A stretch of DNA of 53,567 bases, from positions 1 through 53,567 of the forward strand of contig NZ_JACJQG010000071.1 in the NCBI RefSeq assembly GCF_014696435.1, in the 5' to 3' direction. Position 1 is the first letter of the stretch. Every line of letters begins with the position of its first letter. This document shows positions 24,519 to 32,897 of this stretch, piece by piece. The position numbers and the translations under genes were made by a program. A model generated the notes under the pieces. The model searched no databases, was not told the origin of the DNA, and worked only from the letters and a program-made list of their open reading frames with translations. Origin of the DNA: Calothrix anomala FACHB-343. GTDB lineage: Bacteria > Cyanobacteriota > Cyanobacteriia > Cyanobacteriales > Nostocaceae.

Positions 24519-25562
24519 TTAATTGCTGGGAGTCCAAATAAACTCTCCGGTTTTATTAATATAGCCAGCCTTGCCATCAAGATATACTAAAGCCAGTTCA
24601 TTTGTAAAACTCAGAGCTAAATCAAATTGTGGCTGAATTAATATTTTACCTTGAGTATCAATATAGCCATATTTATTATCAAGTTTGACAGCAGCTAATC
24701 CTTCAGCAAATGAGGTTACCCTATCAAATTTAGGAGCAATAATCCTCTCTCCACGAGGATTAATATAACCCCATTTTTTACCGCTTTTTACTACTGCTAA
24801 ATTTCCAGTAAATTCCCAAGCTTCATCAAATTTTGCTAAAATAACAATTTTACCAGATTTATTAATGTAACCATATTTATCTCCAATTTTTACTACTGCT
24901 AATCCTTGTGAAAATCTTAAAGTTTCTTCAAACTTGGGTTGTATAACTATATTTCCTAGAGAATTTATATAGCCCCATTTATTATTAATTTTTACTGCTG
25001 CTAATCCTTCGTTAAAATGTAGCGCTTGTTCATACTGCGGCTGAATGACTAACTTACCGCTCAAGTCTATATAACCCCACTTCTCATCTATCTTCACTGC
25101 TGCTAACCCATTCTTAAAAGCTAAAGCTTCCTCAAATTGAGGTGGAATTACTAATTTCCCATTGGTATTAATGTAGCCATATTTATCTTTAACTACAACT
25201 AAGGCAAGTCTATTAGAGAACGCAAAAGCTAAACGAAATTGTGGAGGTATAATCAGTTTCCCAGTTGGTTCGATATACCCATATTTATCATTAATTTTAA
25301 TCTGCGCTCGCTCGTCGATAAAGCTCCAAGCTAAATCAAACTGCGGCTCGATAACTATCTTCCCAGTTTTGTCAATAAAACCATAATTGCCATTTTTGAC
25401 AATACGAAATAGTGGACTTGTCACAAGTTGAGATTTTGAACTTTGACTGGTTAATTTATTTTGTCTAACAATAAGACTAAATGCTTGTACTTTTTGAATA
25501 TCCAAGTCAACCATATAATTTATCATCATTAAACAGAGAATAGTCCAAGTATATTTATACAT
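24519..25562 (-). CDS. WG-repeat protein, 347 aa
   Basis: A hydrophobic leader (WTILCLMMINYMVDLD) precedes eight and a half WG repeats of 34 residues, each like KYGYINTNGKLVIPPQFEEA followed by F-x-N-G-L-A-x-V-K. WG (beta-propeller-like) repeats probably bind protein or peptide; the ligand is unknown. It ends convergently, 54 bp from the HNH-like gene. A second, better conserved WG protein lies at 31286-32428. No clear ribosome site; internal Met codons at residues 12, 13 and 17 are possible starts. Confidence 0.85.
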   Translation of the reverse strand: MYKYTWTILCLMMINYMVDLDIQKVQAFSLIVRQNKLTSQSSKSQLVTSPLFRIVKNGNYGFIDKTGKIVIEPQFDLAWSFIDERAQIKINDKYGYIEPTGKLIIPPQFRLAFAFSNRLALVVVKDKYGYINTNGKLVIPPQFEEALAFKNGLAAVKIDEKWGYIDLSGKLVIQPQYEQALHFNEGLAAVKINNKWGYINSLGNIVIQPKFEETLRFSQGLAVVKIGDKYGYINKSGKIVILAKFDEAWEFTGNLAVVKSGKKWGYINPRGERIIAPKFDRVTSFAEGLAAVKLDNKYGYIDTQGKILIQPQFDLALSFTNELALVYLDGKAGYINKTGEFIWTPSN

Positions 25563-25852
25563 TTTTATCTGCTAGCCTTGAGTTAAACTATAACTACCAC
25601 TATAAGTTAATATTTACTTAATAAATCAACTAGAAAGATTTGCTCCAAATGCACTTCAACAGAACCATGTAGAAGATATTTGGTTATCAGGAAAAAGACT
25701 GATTTAAGAGTTTTATTTTTTCTATCATTCCTTCTCTGTTGTCAAGGTTTTATTTGAGTTGTCGCTTAACTGCCAAATTTTTGACTTCCCTAAGCTGCAT
25801 GAATGTGGTGTTTTCTCATGAATTATTTAGGATTGCTATATGTGCGTCGATG

Positions 25853-26296
25853 TCAATAGGAACCTATTTGTTTTACTTCTCCGTTCATACTCAAAGTTTG
25901 GATAATATCAAATGGATTGTAATGTCCTCTTGCCCAGCCTCCATTTTGGAAAATAAAAGATAGATAAATCCATTCCTTATGAGCATCTTGGATGACAAGG
26001 TTATCGCCCTCTTGGGGTGTATAGTCAACATCAAAGCAATTTCTGTCATTGAGATTGAGCAAAACCCAATCGTCTGTTAGTCCCTTGCCTATATCCGCCG
26101 CAGGAAGCTCGTATAGCCCTTCCATCAGTGGCTCGTCGTCGCTTTTATATCTTTTAAATGTAGATAAATACCATCGATACACCTTGGGAGTCGTTGCTTG
26201 CTCCTGTTTGTATCGCCTCGAATTTTTGTTATGCACAATGGGTTTTTCTTTGTCCTTGCAAATGCATAAAATGAAACCTTTATCAAAGTCGCACAT
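25853..26296 (-). CDS. Unrecognised 147-aa cytoplasmic protein
   Basis: Not recognised. It is soluble with a Cys-containing N-terminus (MCDFDKGFILCICKDKEKPI) and a central segment LTDDWVLLNLNDRNCFDVDY, then QEGDNLVIQ and WIYLSFIFQNGGWARGHYNP. The alternation of aromatic strands suggests a compact beta-sheet domain. Size, lack of a partner and the surrounding unknown small genes are compatible with an immunity-type protein, but no family was identified. The 290 bp between it and the WG gene upstream (25563-25852) contain no convincing gene. Confidence 0.55.
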   Translation of the reverse strand: MCDFDKGFILCICKDKEKPIVHNKNSRRYKQEQATTPKVYRWYLSTFKRYKSDDEPLMEGLYELPAADIGKGLTDDWVLLNLNDRNCFDVDYTPQEGDNLVIQDAHKEWIYLSFIFQNGGWARGHYNPFDIIQTLSMNGEVKQIGSY

Positions 26297-26436
26297 AATT
26301 GTAGATACTAAGGTTTGAAGTTTTTTACTATGCTCACTTTAATTCTTTAAAGTTATAGTATTTCGTTCCATCCGCTTCAGCAAAGTGTTAGCCCTCTTTG
26401 CACTCCTTGCTCCTGATTCATTAACAATTTGATTTA

Positions 26437-26760
26437 TTACCAAAAAACCGCAATTAAAAGAAATGGACTAGCAAAAATACAGGTAATAATAGCTACTAAA
26501 TATGGAAGCCATTGTAAATTCTGACTAAGTGTACGTTGAAGAACGTATAAAAACCCGAACAGAATTATTAAGAATACTAAAAGACCGACAAGAGTTGCTA
26601 TGCCGTCATTTTCATACATTGGCACTCCCACATCAGAATAGTTCTTGCCCCGTAAAGCTTCACGAGTTGCTGCACAAGCCAATCCTGATACAAAGACAGC
26701 GACGATTGATAAACCAGTAGACAGGAGATGTTTAAGAGCTAAGAAAATGTATCTCCACAT
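26437..26760 (-). CDS. Small membrane protein, 107 aa
   Basis: Start chosen at the ATG 26760 (MWRYIFLALKHLLS), which has GGGGGG 9 bases upstream; the longer frame to 26907 adds a Ser-rich, unlikely N-terminus. Three predicted membrane helices: LLSTGLSIVAVFVSGLACAA, GIATLVGLLVFLIILFGFLY and LVAIITCIFASPFLLIAVFW. No family recognised. It lies between the 147-aa gene and a dispersed-repeat region. Confidence 0.55.
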   Translation of the reverse strand: MWRYIFLALKHLLSTGLSIVAVFVSGLACAATREALRGKNYSDVGVPMYENDGIATLVGLLVFLIILFGFLYVLQRTLSQNLQWLPYLVAIITCIFASPFLLIAVFW

Positions 26761-26932
26761 TACCGTTTTCCCCCCTGCACTACTGAAACTACGGCTTTGT
26801 CTACTAGCATCTGAAAATAGCCAATTTTGATAGGCGAGCGACTTAAACATTATCCATATAAAACTATGGGAGTGGTTATTTTGTATTGGTGGGATTGTAT
26901 TAAGCAATTTCCCTTTTGGAGATGTTACGTGT

Positions 26933-27006
26933 TGGCGTTAGCTTCGCTATACTGCGTAAACGCATAGCGTGTCGCTTGCGACTCAGCCTCTCGGAACGAG
27001 AATCGC
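26933..27006. repeat. Small dispersed palindromic repeat
   Basis: A run of GCGTTAGCTTCGC, GCGTAAACGC, AGCGTGTCGC and AGCCTCTCGG units, able to form several short stems. The same modules (GCGTTAGCTTC, TAGCGTGTCGCTT, CGACTCAGC) recur at 33995-34073, 34968-35021 and 42327-42371. Confidence 0.65.
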
Positions 27007-27109
27007 TTTTGGTAAAAATTTAATCATCAAAATCAATAATCAGTCCAGTGGGTACAATTCTATTGGGATTAATAATTGGACTTTGGGGATAAGTACACCT
27101 GTTACCAGG

Positions 27110-28139
27110 CTAAACTTCCAATTCCTTCATGATTTGCAACCACTTATCTGGTGTCGGCAGGGCTTGTTGGAGAAATTTGCTTGTCAGATTGCTAGCATTA
27201 GCTTGATATAGTAGGGTGGCATAGGTAAAACAACGAGCTGGTTTTTTGAACCCATCGTTACCATAAACAGAAATCAATTCCGCCAGTCTTTCCTCCACTT
27301 TCAAGATTATTTTGGGAGCAAGGGCAAGTAAATCGTACATCCACTGTTCCTTTTGGGCAATAAAAGCCGATAATTCTGAATTTGCCGAATTTCTAAACTC
27401 ATCACAAATCGCCTGAATTTTTTCCCACTTATAACTACCCCAGGGTTTAGCCTTCATCACTGGCAATTGCCATTTAACTATCTCTTCTTGCCAATAGTCT
27501 TTAGCTGCTTGTACTTGAACAATTTCAAAACTAGGTAAAATTAGGGCTGTCAATGTCCCACCATGACAGGCTCCAGTATCAATACCGTAGGTTTTTTGGG
27601 GAATTATGAGGGGATTATCTCCAACAACGCGATGACCAAAAATTACTGGCTTTACACCAGTATATAACTGACTCCAAGAAGTATCTCCGTAGCGTTTTCC
27701 CAGGTGTTTTTCACCCGCAGTGCAACCACATAAAACCTCTTCCCTTTGTTCCTCGATGGGTATATCATTTTCTACCGCAGCATGAACGAAAATTGCCGAT
27801 TCGGTTTCATGATAATAGGGTAGATGACTAATCCATTCTAAAAATTCGTCATAGCTGTCGCCAAATTGTAATTTGACAATTTCCTGGGAGTAGGAAAGAG
27901 TTTGCCTGAGATGTTTGCGTTCGTGATTACCCATCAATACGATGGTATTAGGACGATTTTTGAGAAAGTCATACACATTGACTGAATCAGCCCCCCGATT
28001 CGGCTGAAGCCGACGCTACGCGAACGACAATATCCCCCAAGGAGACTAAACAATCTTCTTCTGTAATTTCTACTTTGGCTAATAGTTGAAGCAATTCTGC
28101 ATAGCAACCATGAATATCGCCAACTACAATTGTTCGCAT
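27110..28139 (-). pseudogene. Metallophosphoesterase frameshifted by a 25-bp repeat insertion
   Basis: Starting at ATG 28139 (GGAG close upstream), the protein begins MRTIVVGDIHGCYAEL, with the GDIHG metal motif, and continues to SLGDIV. There 25 extra bases (28000-28024) break the frame, and a TGA follows soon after. Removing exactly these 25 bases restores VDRGADSVNVYDFLKNRPNT, LMGNHERKH and the rest of a PPP-type serine/threonine phosphatase, 334 codons with no other disruption. The downstream part could only be made from the GTG at 27976, lacking the first metal ligands. So the gene is probably dead, but recently so, since the remainder is intact. Confidence 0.85.
28000..28024. repeat. 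25-bp dispersed-repeat insertion inside the phosphatase gene
   Basis: Contains CGGCTGAAGCCG (a short palindrome) and ACGCTACGCGAA, modules seen in other dispersed repeats of this window. The site is defined exactly because the flanking bases rejoin into the conserved GDIVDRG motif when it is removed. Confidence 0.8.
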
Positions 28140-28215
28140 AACTCCAGTTCAATCGAATAAATTTAGTGTAGTATGTATACTACAAGAGTAGCATACGGGC
28201 AAAAGTTGTGAAGAT

Positions 28216-28605
28216 ATGGAAAGCCAGCAGATGATAAGTAAAAAGGTTGTTAATTTTATCAGTGGACACCTTGATATAACTCAAGCAGAATTTGAGATGC
28301 ATTACCGTCCTTTGATTGATCGCGCGATCGCTCAAAACGAATGTTTTGTTGTTGGAGATGCTCCCGGTGCGGACACCCTAGCGCAACAATATCTTTGGGG
28401 ACGGACAGAGGCAGTAATTGTTTATCATATGTTTACCAGTCCTCGCAACAATCCAGGATTTTCAACCCGTGGTGGATTTCACAGTGATGTAGAGCGAGAT
28501 ACACAAATGACGTTGGATTCTGATCGAGATATAGCTTGGGTAAGACCTGGAAGAGAGCGATCGGGTACACAAGCAAACTGCGATCGACGAAGTTTACTAA
28601 TATAG
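28216..28605 (+). CDS. SLOG-like small protein, 129 aa
   Basis: Residues 10-20 (KVVNFISGHLD) and 44-60 (FVVGDAPGADTLAQQYL) recall the Rossmann-like SLOG fold, in which a glycine-rich G-x-x-G-A-D loop binds a nucleotide or nucleotide-derived ligand. The C-terminal part (SDVERDTQMTLDSDRDIAWV) fits the same fold. An internal ATG at 28231 is an alternative start. It is divergent from the broken phosphatase. SLOG proteins often act as sensors in defence or conflict systems; that role is only a possibility here. Confidence 0.55.
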   Translation: MESQQMISKKVVNFISGHLDITQAEFEMHYRPLIDRAIAQNECFVVGDAPGADTLAQQYLWGRTEAVIVYHMFTSPRNNPGFSTRGGFHSDVERDTQMTLDSDRDIAWVRPGRERSGTQANCDRRSLLI

Positions 28606-28763
28606 TTTGACGTAAAGAAGCATACCATCATTAAAATACTGAAAATCCTAATAATAATGGCTTTTAGCAACTGTCAACTGCCTGCTTATCAAAATTAATA
28701 ATCAGTTCAGTAAGTAGAATTAATGATGTGATTTTCGCCTGTGGAATAAATAGTTAGGTAAAA

Positions 28764-29180
28764 ATGCAGTATATATCTTCGGCAGTTTATTTTTCTATTT
28801 TGGTAATGATGGTAATAACGCCATTTGCAATGCCCTTTCTGTTAAGGCGGAAGGGTTATGTGAATAGTTTGCTATTAAGCAGTTTTCTATCTTTGATGAC
28901 GTGCGTACTTCTAGTTACTTTGTTGGCATATTTACCAGATTTATATGCCGAGATGCGGCTTGATTATCTGGGTTTTGATTTTAATGGCTGGTCAGACGAA
29001 GACCGACTCAGAAAGATTGCTCCAGAATTCAGAGACGAAGCAATAAAACTTTATCGATCGATAATGGGCATTGGGTGGACTTTGAAAGCTATTACTGGGG
29101 CAGTTTTGCTCATTCCTTATCAAATTGTTGCTTCTGGCTTAGTTTTCATGGTGAGTCAGTCGAAAAAACATGGCAGTTAG
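28764..29180 (+). CDS. Small membrane protein, 138 aa
   Basis: No family recognised. Three hydrophobic segments: AVYFSILVMMVITPFAMPFL, LLSSFLSLMTCVLLVTLLAYLP and AITGAVLLIPYQIVASGLVF. Between the last two lies a hydrophilic loop of about 55 residues (GWSDEDRLRKIAPEFRD). It is the first of a run of same-strand small membrane genes (28764-31221). Confidence 0.55.
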   Translation: MQYISSAVYFSILVMMVITPFAMPFLLRRKGYVNSLLLSSFLSLMTCVLLVTLLAYLPDLYAEMRLDYLGFDFNGWSDEDRLRKIAPEFRDEAIKLYRSIMGIGWTLKAITGAVLLIPYQIVASGLVFMVSQSKKHGS

Positions 29181-29256
29181 CACCTAACCATACCTGAAAG
29201 TGGCCGCGAGGGCGGTGGCTGTTATGCTAATAATTTCTTTCAGTAAATGCAAGACA

Positions 29257-29826
29257 ATGTATCATCGAAATTTCAAACTTCTGCTTTTTCTGACTACCCC
29301 ATTTCTTGGTGTTGGAATTCTATTTTTACCAACCATTCCAACTTTGGAAGATGCTAAATTTCTATTGTATATAATTATATGGCTACTAAGTTTCATTTTT
29401 GGTTTTTTATTGTTTAAGAAGCCTCAAGATTTACCATTGACAAAAAAGCGAACTTTTATTTTTCTATATTTATTATTATCGAGTGTGCTATTTTTGTTTG
29501 TCTCATTTATCGTTTTGATATCGTCTGCATTTGATGCTCCAAACATTGAAACTGTGGCATCTAAAGACTATCCTACAACCGTATATTTATACAATTATAC
29601 ATGTTCTCCACCAGATACTTCTACAGGCTGTGACACATACCACGGGGAATTAAAATTTAGACTTGGTTTTACTCCTTTTGTAATTACAAAGTTTAATTGT
29701 GATTGTCTTTTTGGTTCACCCGATCGCGTTGGTGAGTGGGTAACGATTCCCTTGGAAGCAAACCGAAATTCAACAGCATCTGCGATTAAAATTAACTTAA
29801 AAACTGGCGAATTTCTTCCAAAATGA
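29257..29826 (+). CDS. Membrane protein with C-terminal extracytoplasmic domain, 189 aa
   Basis: The start is taken at ATG 29257 (MYHRNFKLLLFLTTPFLGVG); the frame opens 57 bases earlier with a GTG, which gives an improbable Ala/Val stretch. Three membrane helices cover about residues 8-95, then a roughly 85-residue Cys-containing domain (YNYTCSPPDTSTGCDTYHGE, FNCDCLFGSPDRVGEW). The four or five cysteines suggest disulfides outside the cytoplasm. Not recognised. The stop overlaps the next (decayed) ORF by ATGA. Confidence 0.55.
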   Translation: MYHRNFKLLLFLTTPFLGVGILFLPTIPTLEDAKFLLYIIIWLLSFIFGFLLFKKPQDLPLTKKRTFIFLYLLLSSVLFLFVSFIVLISSAFDAPNIETVASKDYPTTVYLYNYTCSPPDTSTGCDTYHGELKFRLGFTPFVITKFNCDCLFGSPDRVGEWVTIPLEANRNSTASAIKINLKTGEFLPK

Positions 29827-30057
29827 ACTGCAAAACTTTAATTTACGATCCGAGTAAGCAAGAGGCAATTACTTTAACTGTTGATAAAAAGCGTTATAAA
29901 TTGGTACGTTGAGATGTTGCCGATACACCCCAGATGTTGTTAGAGTCTTCTTTGGAACGATATACACAATTCAGCTTGCTTACCATCATCTGTAGCACTT
30001 CGTGAACAAACTTTCTCTATCAGCAACACAAAGTTAGAACAGCATTATCCCTTGTAA
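29823..30057 (+). pseudogene. Decayed small gene (nonsense plus frameshift), about 78 aa
   Basis: The ATG overlaps the previous stop (ATGA). The frame reads MNCKTLIYDPSKQEAITLTV then DKKRYKLVR and stops at TGA. In the same frame it continues DVADTPQMLLESSLERYTQF, and after a one-base shift SVALREQTFSISNTKLEQHY ends at a TAA three bases before the next gene. The TGA may replace a TGG (Trp). The pieces together give one compact protein-like sequence of about 78 residues, so I read this as a pseudogene. Family not recognised. Confidence 0.45.
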
Positions 30058-30060
30058 TCA

Positions 30061-30525
30061 ATGAAAAAACTTATTCAAATCTCAATTATTACAATTCTAT
30101 CACTAGGTTTGACATATCATTTATTACGTATCGCTTTTCCCATAACCTATATAGTTGACTGTACTCAAGCTCATAAAATCACCAAAATATCCGATAACTT
30201 TATCAGTGCAATTGGTGATCCATCTGCAAAAGAAGTAGAAATTATCGCACAAAGGTATATCACAAAAGCCTTTTGTTTAAATGATTTAAAGGGTGATTCT
30301 AGCTTCAGCCCTAAACCATATTTTTTTAATGTATCAAACTTAAGTTCTAAGTATCAAATTATTGGTTATGGTGGTGCTGGTTTTCGTAGTCCAGGCAATT
30401 TACAAGTAAAATTTGACAACGGGACTCTCCTAAATTTTTGCTTTAGCATGATGGTAATTAACTGCAACCAAGCGCAAGAATGCGATTGTCCTCATGATTT
30501 TAACTGGGAACCCAAACCAAAGTAA
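30061..30525 (+). CDS. Exported or anchored protein of unknown function, 154 aa
   Basis: The N-terminal hydrophobic helix (IQISIITILSLGLTYHLLRIAF) acts as an anchor or uncleaved signal. The remaining 125 residues are soluble, with four or five cysteines (VDCTQAHKI, KAFCLNDL, INCNQAQECDCPHDF) probably forming disulfides. Not recognised. It starts directly after the decayed gene and is followed 69 bases later by another membrane gene. Confidence 0.5.
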   Translation: MKKLIQISIITILSLGLTYHLLRIAFPITYIVDCTQAHKITKISDNFISAIGDPSAKEVEIIAQRYITKAFCLNDLKGDSSFSPKPYFFNVSNLSSKYQIIGYGGAGFRSPGNLQVKFDNGTLLNFCFSMMVINCNQAQECDCPHDFNWEPKPK

Positions 30526-30594
30526 TCGCATCACAACTCAGGAAAATTATCGCAATAATGCAACGCTTGCTAGAATGAAAATTTTCAATTAACT

Positions 30595-31221
30595 ATGGAT
30601 AATCTTCAGATAAAAATTCTTGGCAAAATAGCAATATGTATAACCTTATTGATTGGTGTCGCTATTCTAATTATTAGTATTTACCCTGGTGCATTAAATA
30701 GTTTCTTTTTTCCAGTCATGCTGGTGTCAATTGTTTGTGTACCAATATTTGCAGTATTGGCAATTCTCTTCTGGGGATTGAGAACTTTAGGAAGACGGGA
30801 TTTGAAAAGTATTAGACTTAGAAGGCACACTTTTGTACCCTGGAGAGAAGTTGCTATCATTGCAGGTATAGTTTTAGTTTGTTATGTCCTGCTCAAGTTC
30901 TACATTCCCCGTCGTTTAGCGTTTATTATATCGCAATCGGCGTTTGAACAAGTTCGGGTACAACTTCCTATTTCTGCAAAAGGAAAAATCACATTAAACC
31001 GCAAACTTGGTTTATATGAAGTTGATGAATACGCGATCGACTCCCGTGGTGGTGCATATTTTCGTGTTTTTTCGGGTGGTGATGGTCTAAGTCCTGATAC
31101 CATATCCTATGGTTTTGCTTATCAACCGAATAGTGAAGGAAGTCCATTTGGTGCTGCTAAGTACCAAGTATTTTACTTGTACGGTGATTGGTATTGGTTT
31201 CGTGTATCCGATGATTTTTAG
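30595..31221 (+). CDS. Membrane protein of unknown function, 208 aa
   Basis: Three membrane helices: IAICITLLIGVAILIISIYP, FFPVMLVSIVCVPIFAVLAI and VAIIAGIVLVCYVLLKFYIP. A C-terminal domain of about 100 residues ends YGDWYWFRVSDDF. The overall layout and the end (YWYYVTIGD) resemble the protein at 40320-40952, which also has three helices followed by a domain of similar size, so the two may be distant relatives. No named family identified. Confidence 0.55.
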   Translation: MDNLQIKILGKIAICITLLIGVAILIISIYPGALNSFFFPVMLVSIVCVPIFAVLAILFWGLRTLGRRDLKSIRLRRHTFVPWREVAIIAGIVLVCYVLLKFYIPRRLAFIISQSAFEQVRVQLPISAKGKITLNRKLGLYEVDEYAIDSRGGAYFRVFSGGDGLSPDTISYGFAYQPNSEGSPFGAAKYQVFYLYGDWYWFRVSDDF

Positions 31222-31285
31222 GGATGACAATTAAGCTAGTTTTGAGCTATGGATAAGTGACATTACTACTTATGAAGTCACAAAT

Positions 31286-32428
31286 ATGAAATCTCATATT
31301 CACCATCCCTTGATTTTGCTAGTAGCAATAACTGGGATAACATTGTTTTCAACTCCATCTATATCTAGTGATACTCATCAATCAATATCTTCTATCACAG
31401 TTAAGTCTGCAAAAGAGAATTCATTACCCCAGTTATGGGATGTAAAAATCAACGGGAAATATGGATATATCGATCGCACTGGGAAATTAGTAGTTAAACC
31501 CCAGTTTGATTATGCTTCGTCGTTTTATGAGGGATTAGCTCAAGTCCAAGTAGGTGAGAAATGGGGATATATTGACCACACAGGTAAATTGGTCATCAAG
31601 CCACAGTTTGATGATGGCGATCGCTTCTTGAATGGGTTTGCTAAAGTCGAAGTTGGTAAAAAGTGGGGAATCATAGACAGTAATGGTAAGTTTGTGGTTA
31701 AACCACAGTTTGATAATCTTGAATATTTTGTCAATGGTTTTGCTTTGGTTGCTATCGGTAAAAAATGGGGATTCGTTGATAATAAGGGTAAATTAGCCAT
31801 CAAACCTCAATTTGATAGTGCTTGGTCATTCTTTGAGAATTTAGCAGCAGTTCAAATTGGTAAAAAATGGGGATTTGTTGATAACAGAGGTAAATTAGTA
31901 ATTCAACCTCAGTTTGATACTGCTTGGTCATTTTCTAAGGGGTTAGCAGTAGTACAAGTTGGTAAAAAATGGGGATTTATTAATCCAAAAGGTCAATTAG
32001 TCATTAAACCTCAATTTGATGCAGCTTGGTCATTTCATGAAGATTTAGCAGCAGTTCAAATTGGAGGTAAATGGGGATATATTGACCGCACTGGTAAATT
32101 AGTCATTAAACCCCAGTTTGATATGACTTGGCTTTTTGAGAATGGTTTAGCACAAGTAATAGTTGGCGGAAAATCGGGTTATATTGACCGTACAGGGAAA
32201 TTAGCGATCGCACCACAGTTTGATAAGATTGGTTATTTCTCCGAGGGATTAGCAGATGTACAAATTGGAGGTAAATGGGGATATATCGATCGCACTGGAA
32301 AATTAGTCATTAAACCCCAGTTTGATAGTGCTTATTCCTTCTCTAATGGGTTAGCAGAAGTGCAAGTTGGAGAAGCATCTGGATATATCGATCGCACTGG
32401 TAAATATATTTGGCAACCAACCCAGTAA
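31286..32428 (+). CDS. Exported WG-repeat protein, 380 aa
   Basis: Signal peptide (PLILLVAITGITLFSTPSIS), then nine complete 34-residue WG repeats and a partial tenth, with units like KWGYIDRTGKLVIKPQFD, then a variable SF-x-x-GLA-x-V segment. Repeats are highly alike at protein and partly at DNA level, so the array expanded recently. Probably a secreted or periplasmic binding protein; ligand unknown. It lies 65 bp after the preceding membrane gene and may be co-transcribed. Start and signal are clear, with no in-frame Met nearer the signal. Confidence 0.88.
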   Translation: MKSHIHHPLILLVAITGITLFSTPSISSDTHQSISSITVKSAKENSLPQLWDVKINGKYGYIDRTGKLVVKPQFDYASSFYEGLAQVQVGEKWGYIDHTGKLVIKPQFDDGDRFLNGFAKVEVGKKWGIIDSNGKFVVKPQFDNLEYFVNGFALVAIGKKWGFVDNKGKLAIKPQFDSAWSFFENLAAVQIGKKWGFVDNRGKLVIQPQFDTAWSFSKGLAVVQVGKKWGFINPKGQLVIKPQFDAAWSFHEDLAAVQIGGKWGYIDRTGKLVIKPQFDMTWLFENGLAQVIVGGKSGYIDRTGKLAIAPQFDKIGYFSEGLADVQIGGKWGYIDRTGKLVIKPQFDSAYSFSNGLAEVQVGEASGYIDRTGKYIWQPTQ

Positions 32429-32477
32429 TTATATAATTTTCGACAAATTTGAGTCTGAAATATTATGAGATAATGAG

Positions 32478-32795
32478 ATGACAATAGAGATGGGAATTCT
32501 CCAAATTAATACCGGGAATTATGAGGTGATTCCTGTTGCAACTAGCGAAATATTTTCCCAATTTTGGTTGCCTGCTTGTAAGTCTCTTGGTTTACAATTT
32601 ATTAGCCATTTTCATGATGGGTCTTTAAATGTCGTCTTAGCAGAAGATGTTCCTAAAATTTTAGAAGAATTAATTTGTTTACATTCTTATACTTTAGAAC
32701 AAGAAGATTTAGCTTTTATGAGGGAGAGGATAGAACGTATAATCCAGGTATTTCAAACAACAGATGCTAAATTTTATGAATATGATTTTGGATAA
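32478..32795 (+). CDS. Unrecognised 105-aa soluble protein
   Basis: No family recognised. Small alpha/beta protein: GILQINTGNYEVIPVATSEI, then FWLPACKSLGLQFISHFHDG, and a C-terminal helical part rich in Glu/Arg (DLAFMRERIERIIQVFQ). The ATG at 32478 has weak purine-rich context; Met5 is an alternative. It faces the SUKH operon convergently. Size and position suit a small immunity or accessory protein, but this is only contextual. Confidence 0.5.
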   Translation: MTIEMGILQINTGNYEVIPVATSEIFSQFWLPACKSLGLQFISHFHDGSLNVVLAEDVPKILEELICLHSYTLEQEDLAFMRERIERIIQVFQTTDAKFYEYDFG

Positions 32796-32897
32796 TTGAT
32801 GGAAAGTTGAAAATTGATATTTTATTATTGCATCTGTGAAAGAATATTTGGCAGATGATTAGGTAAAGTAAGAATTTTTCTCCAGATGATGGGTCAT

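Noticed and set aside
27934-28152. 72-aa minus-strand ORF upstream of the phosphatase body
   Set aside because: It is out of frame with the GDIHG start. The real N-terminus reads in another frame from 28139.
31430-32400. Roughly 102-bp periodicity in the WG gene
   Set aside because: It is the coding of 34-residue WG repeats, not a non-coding array.
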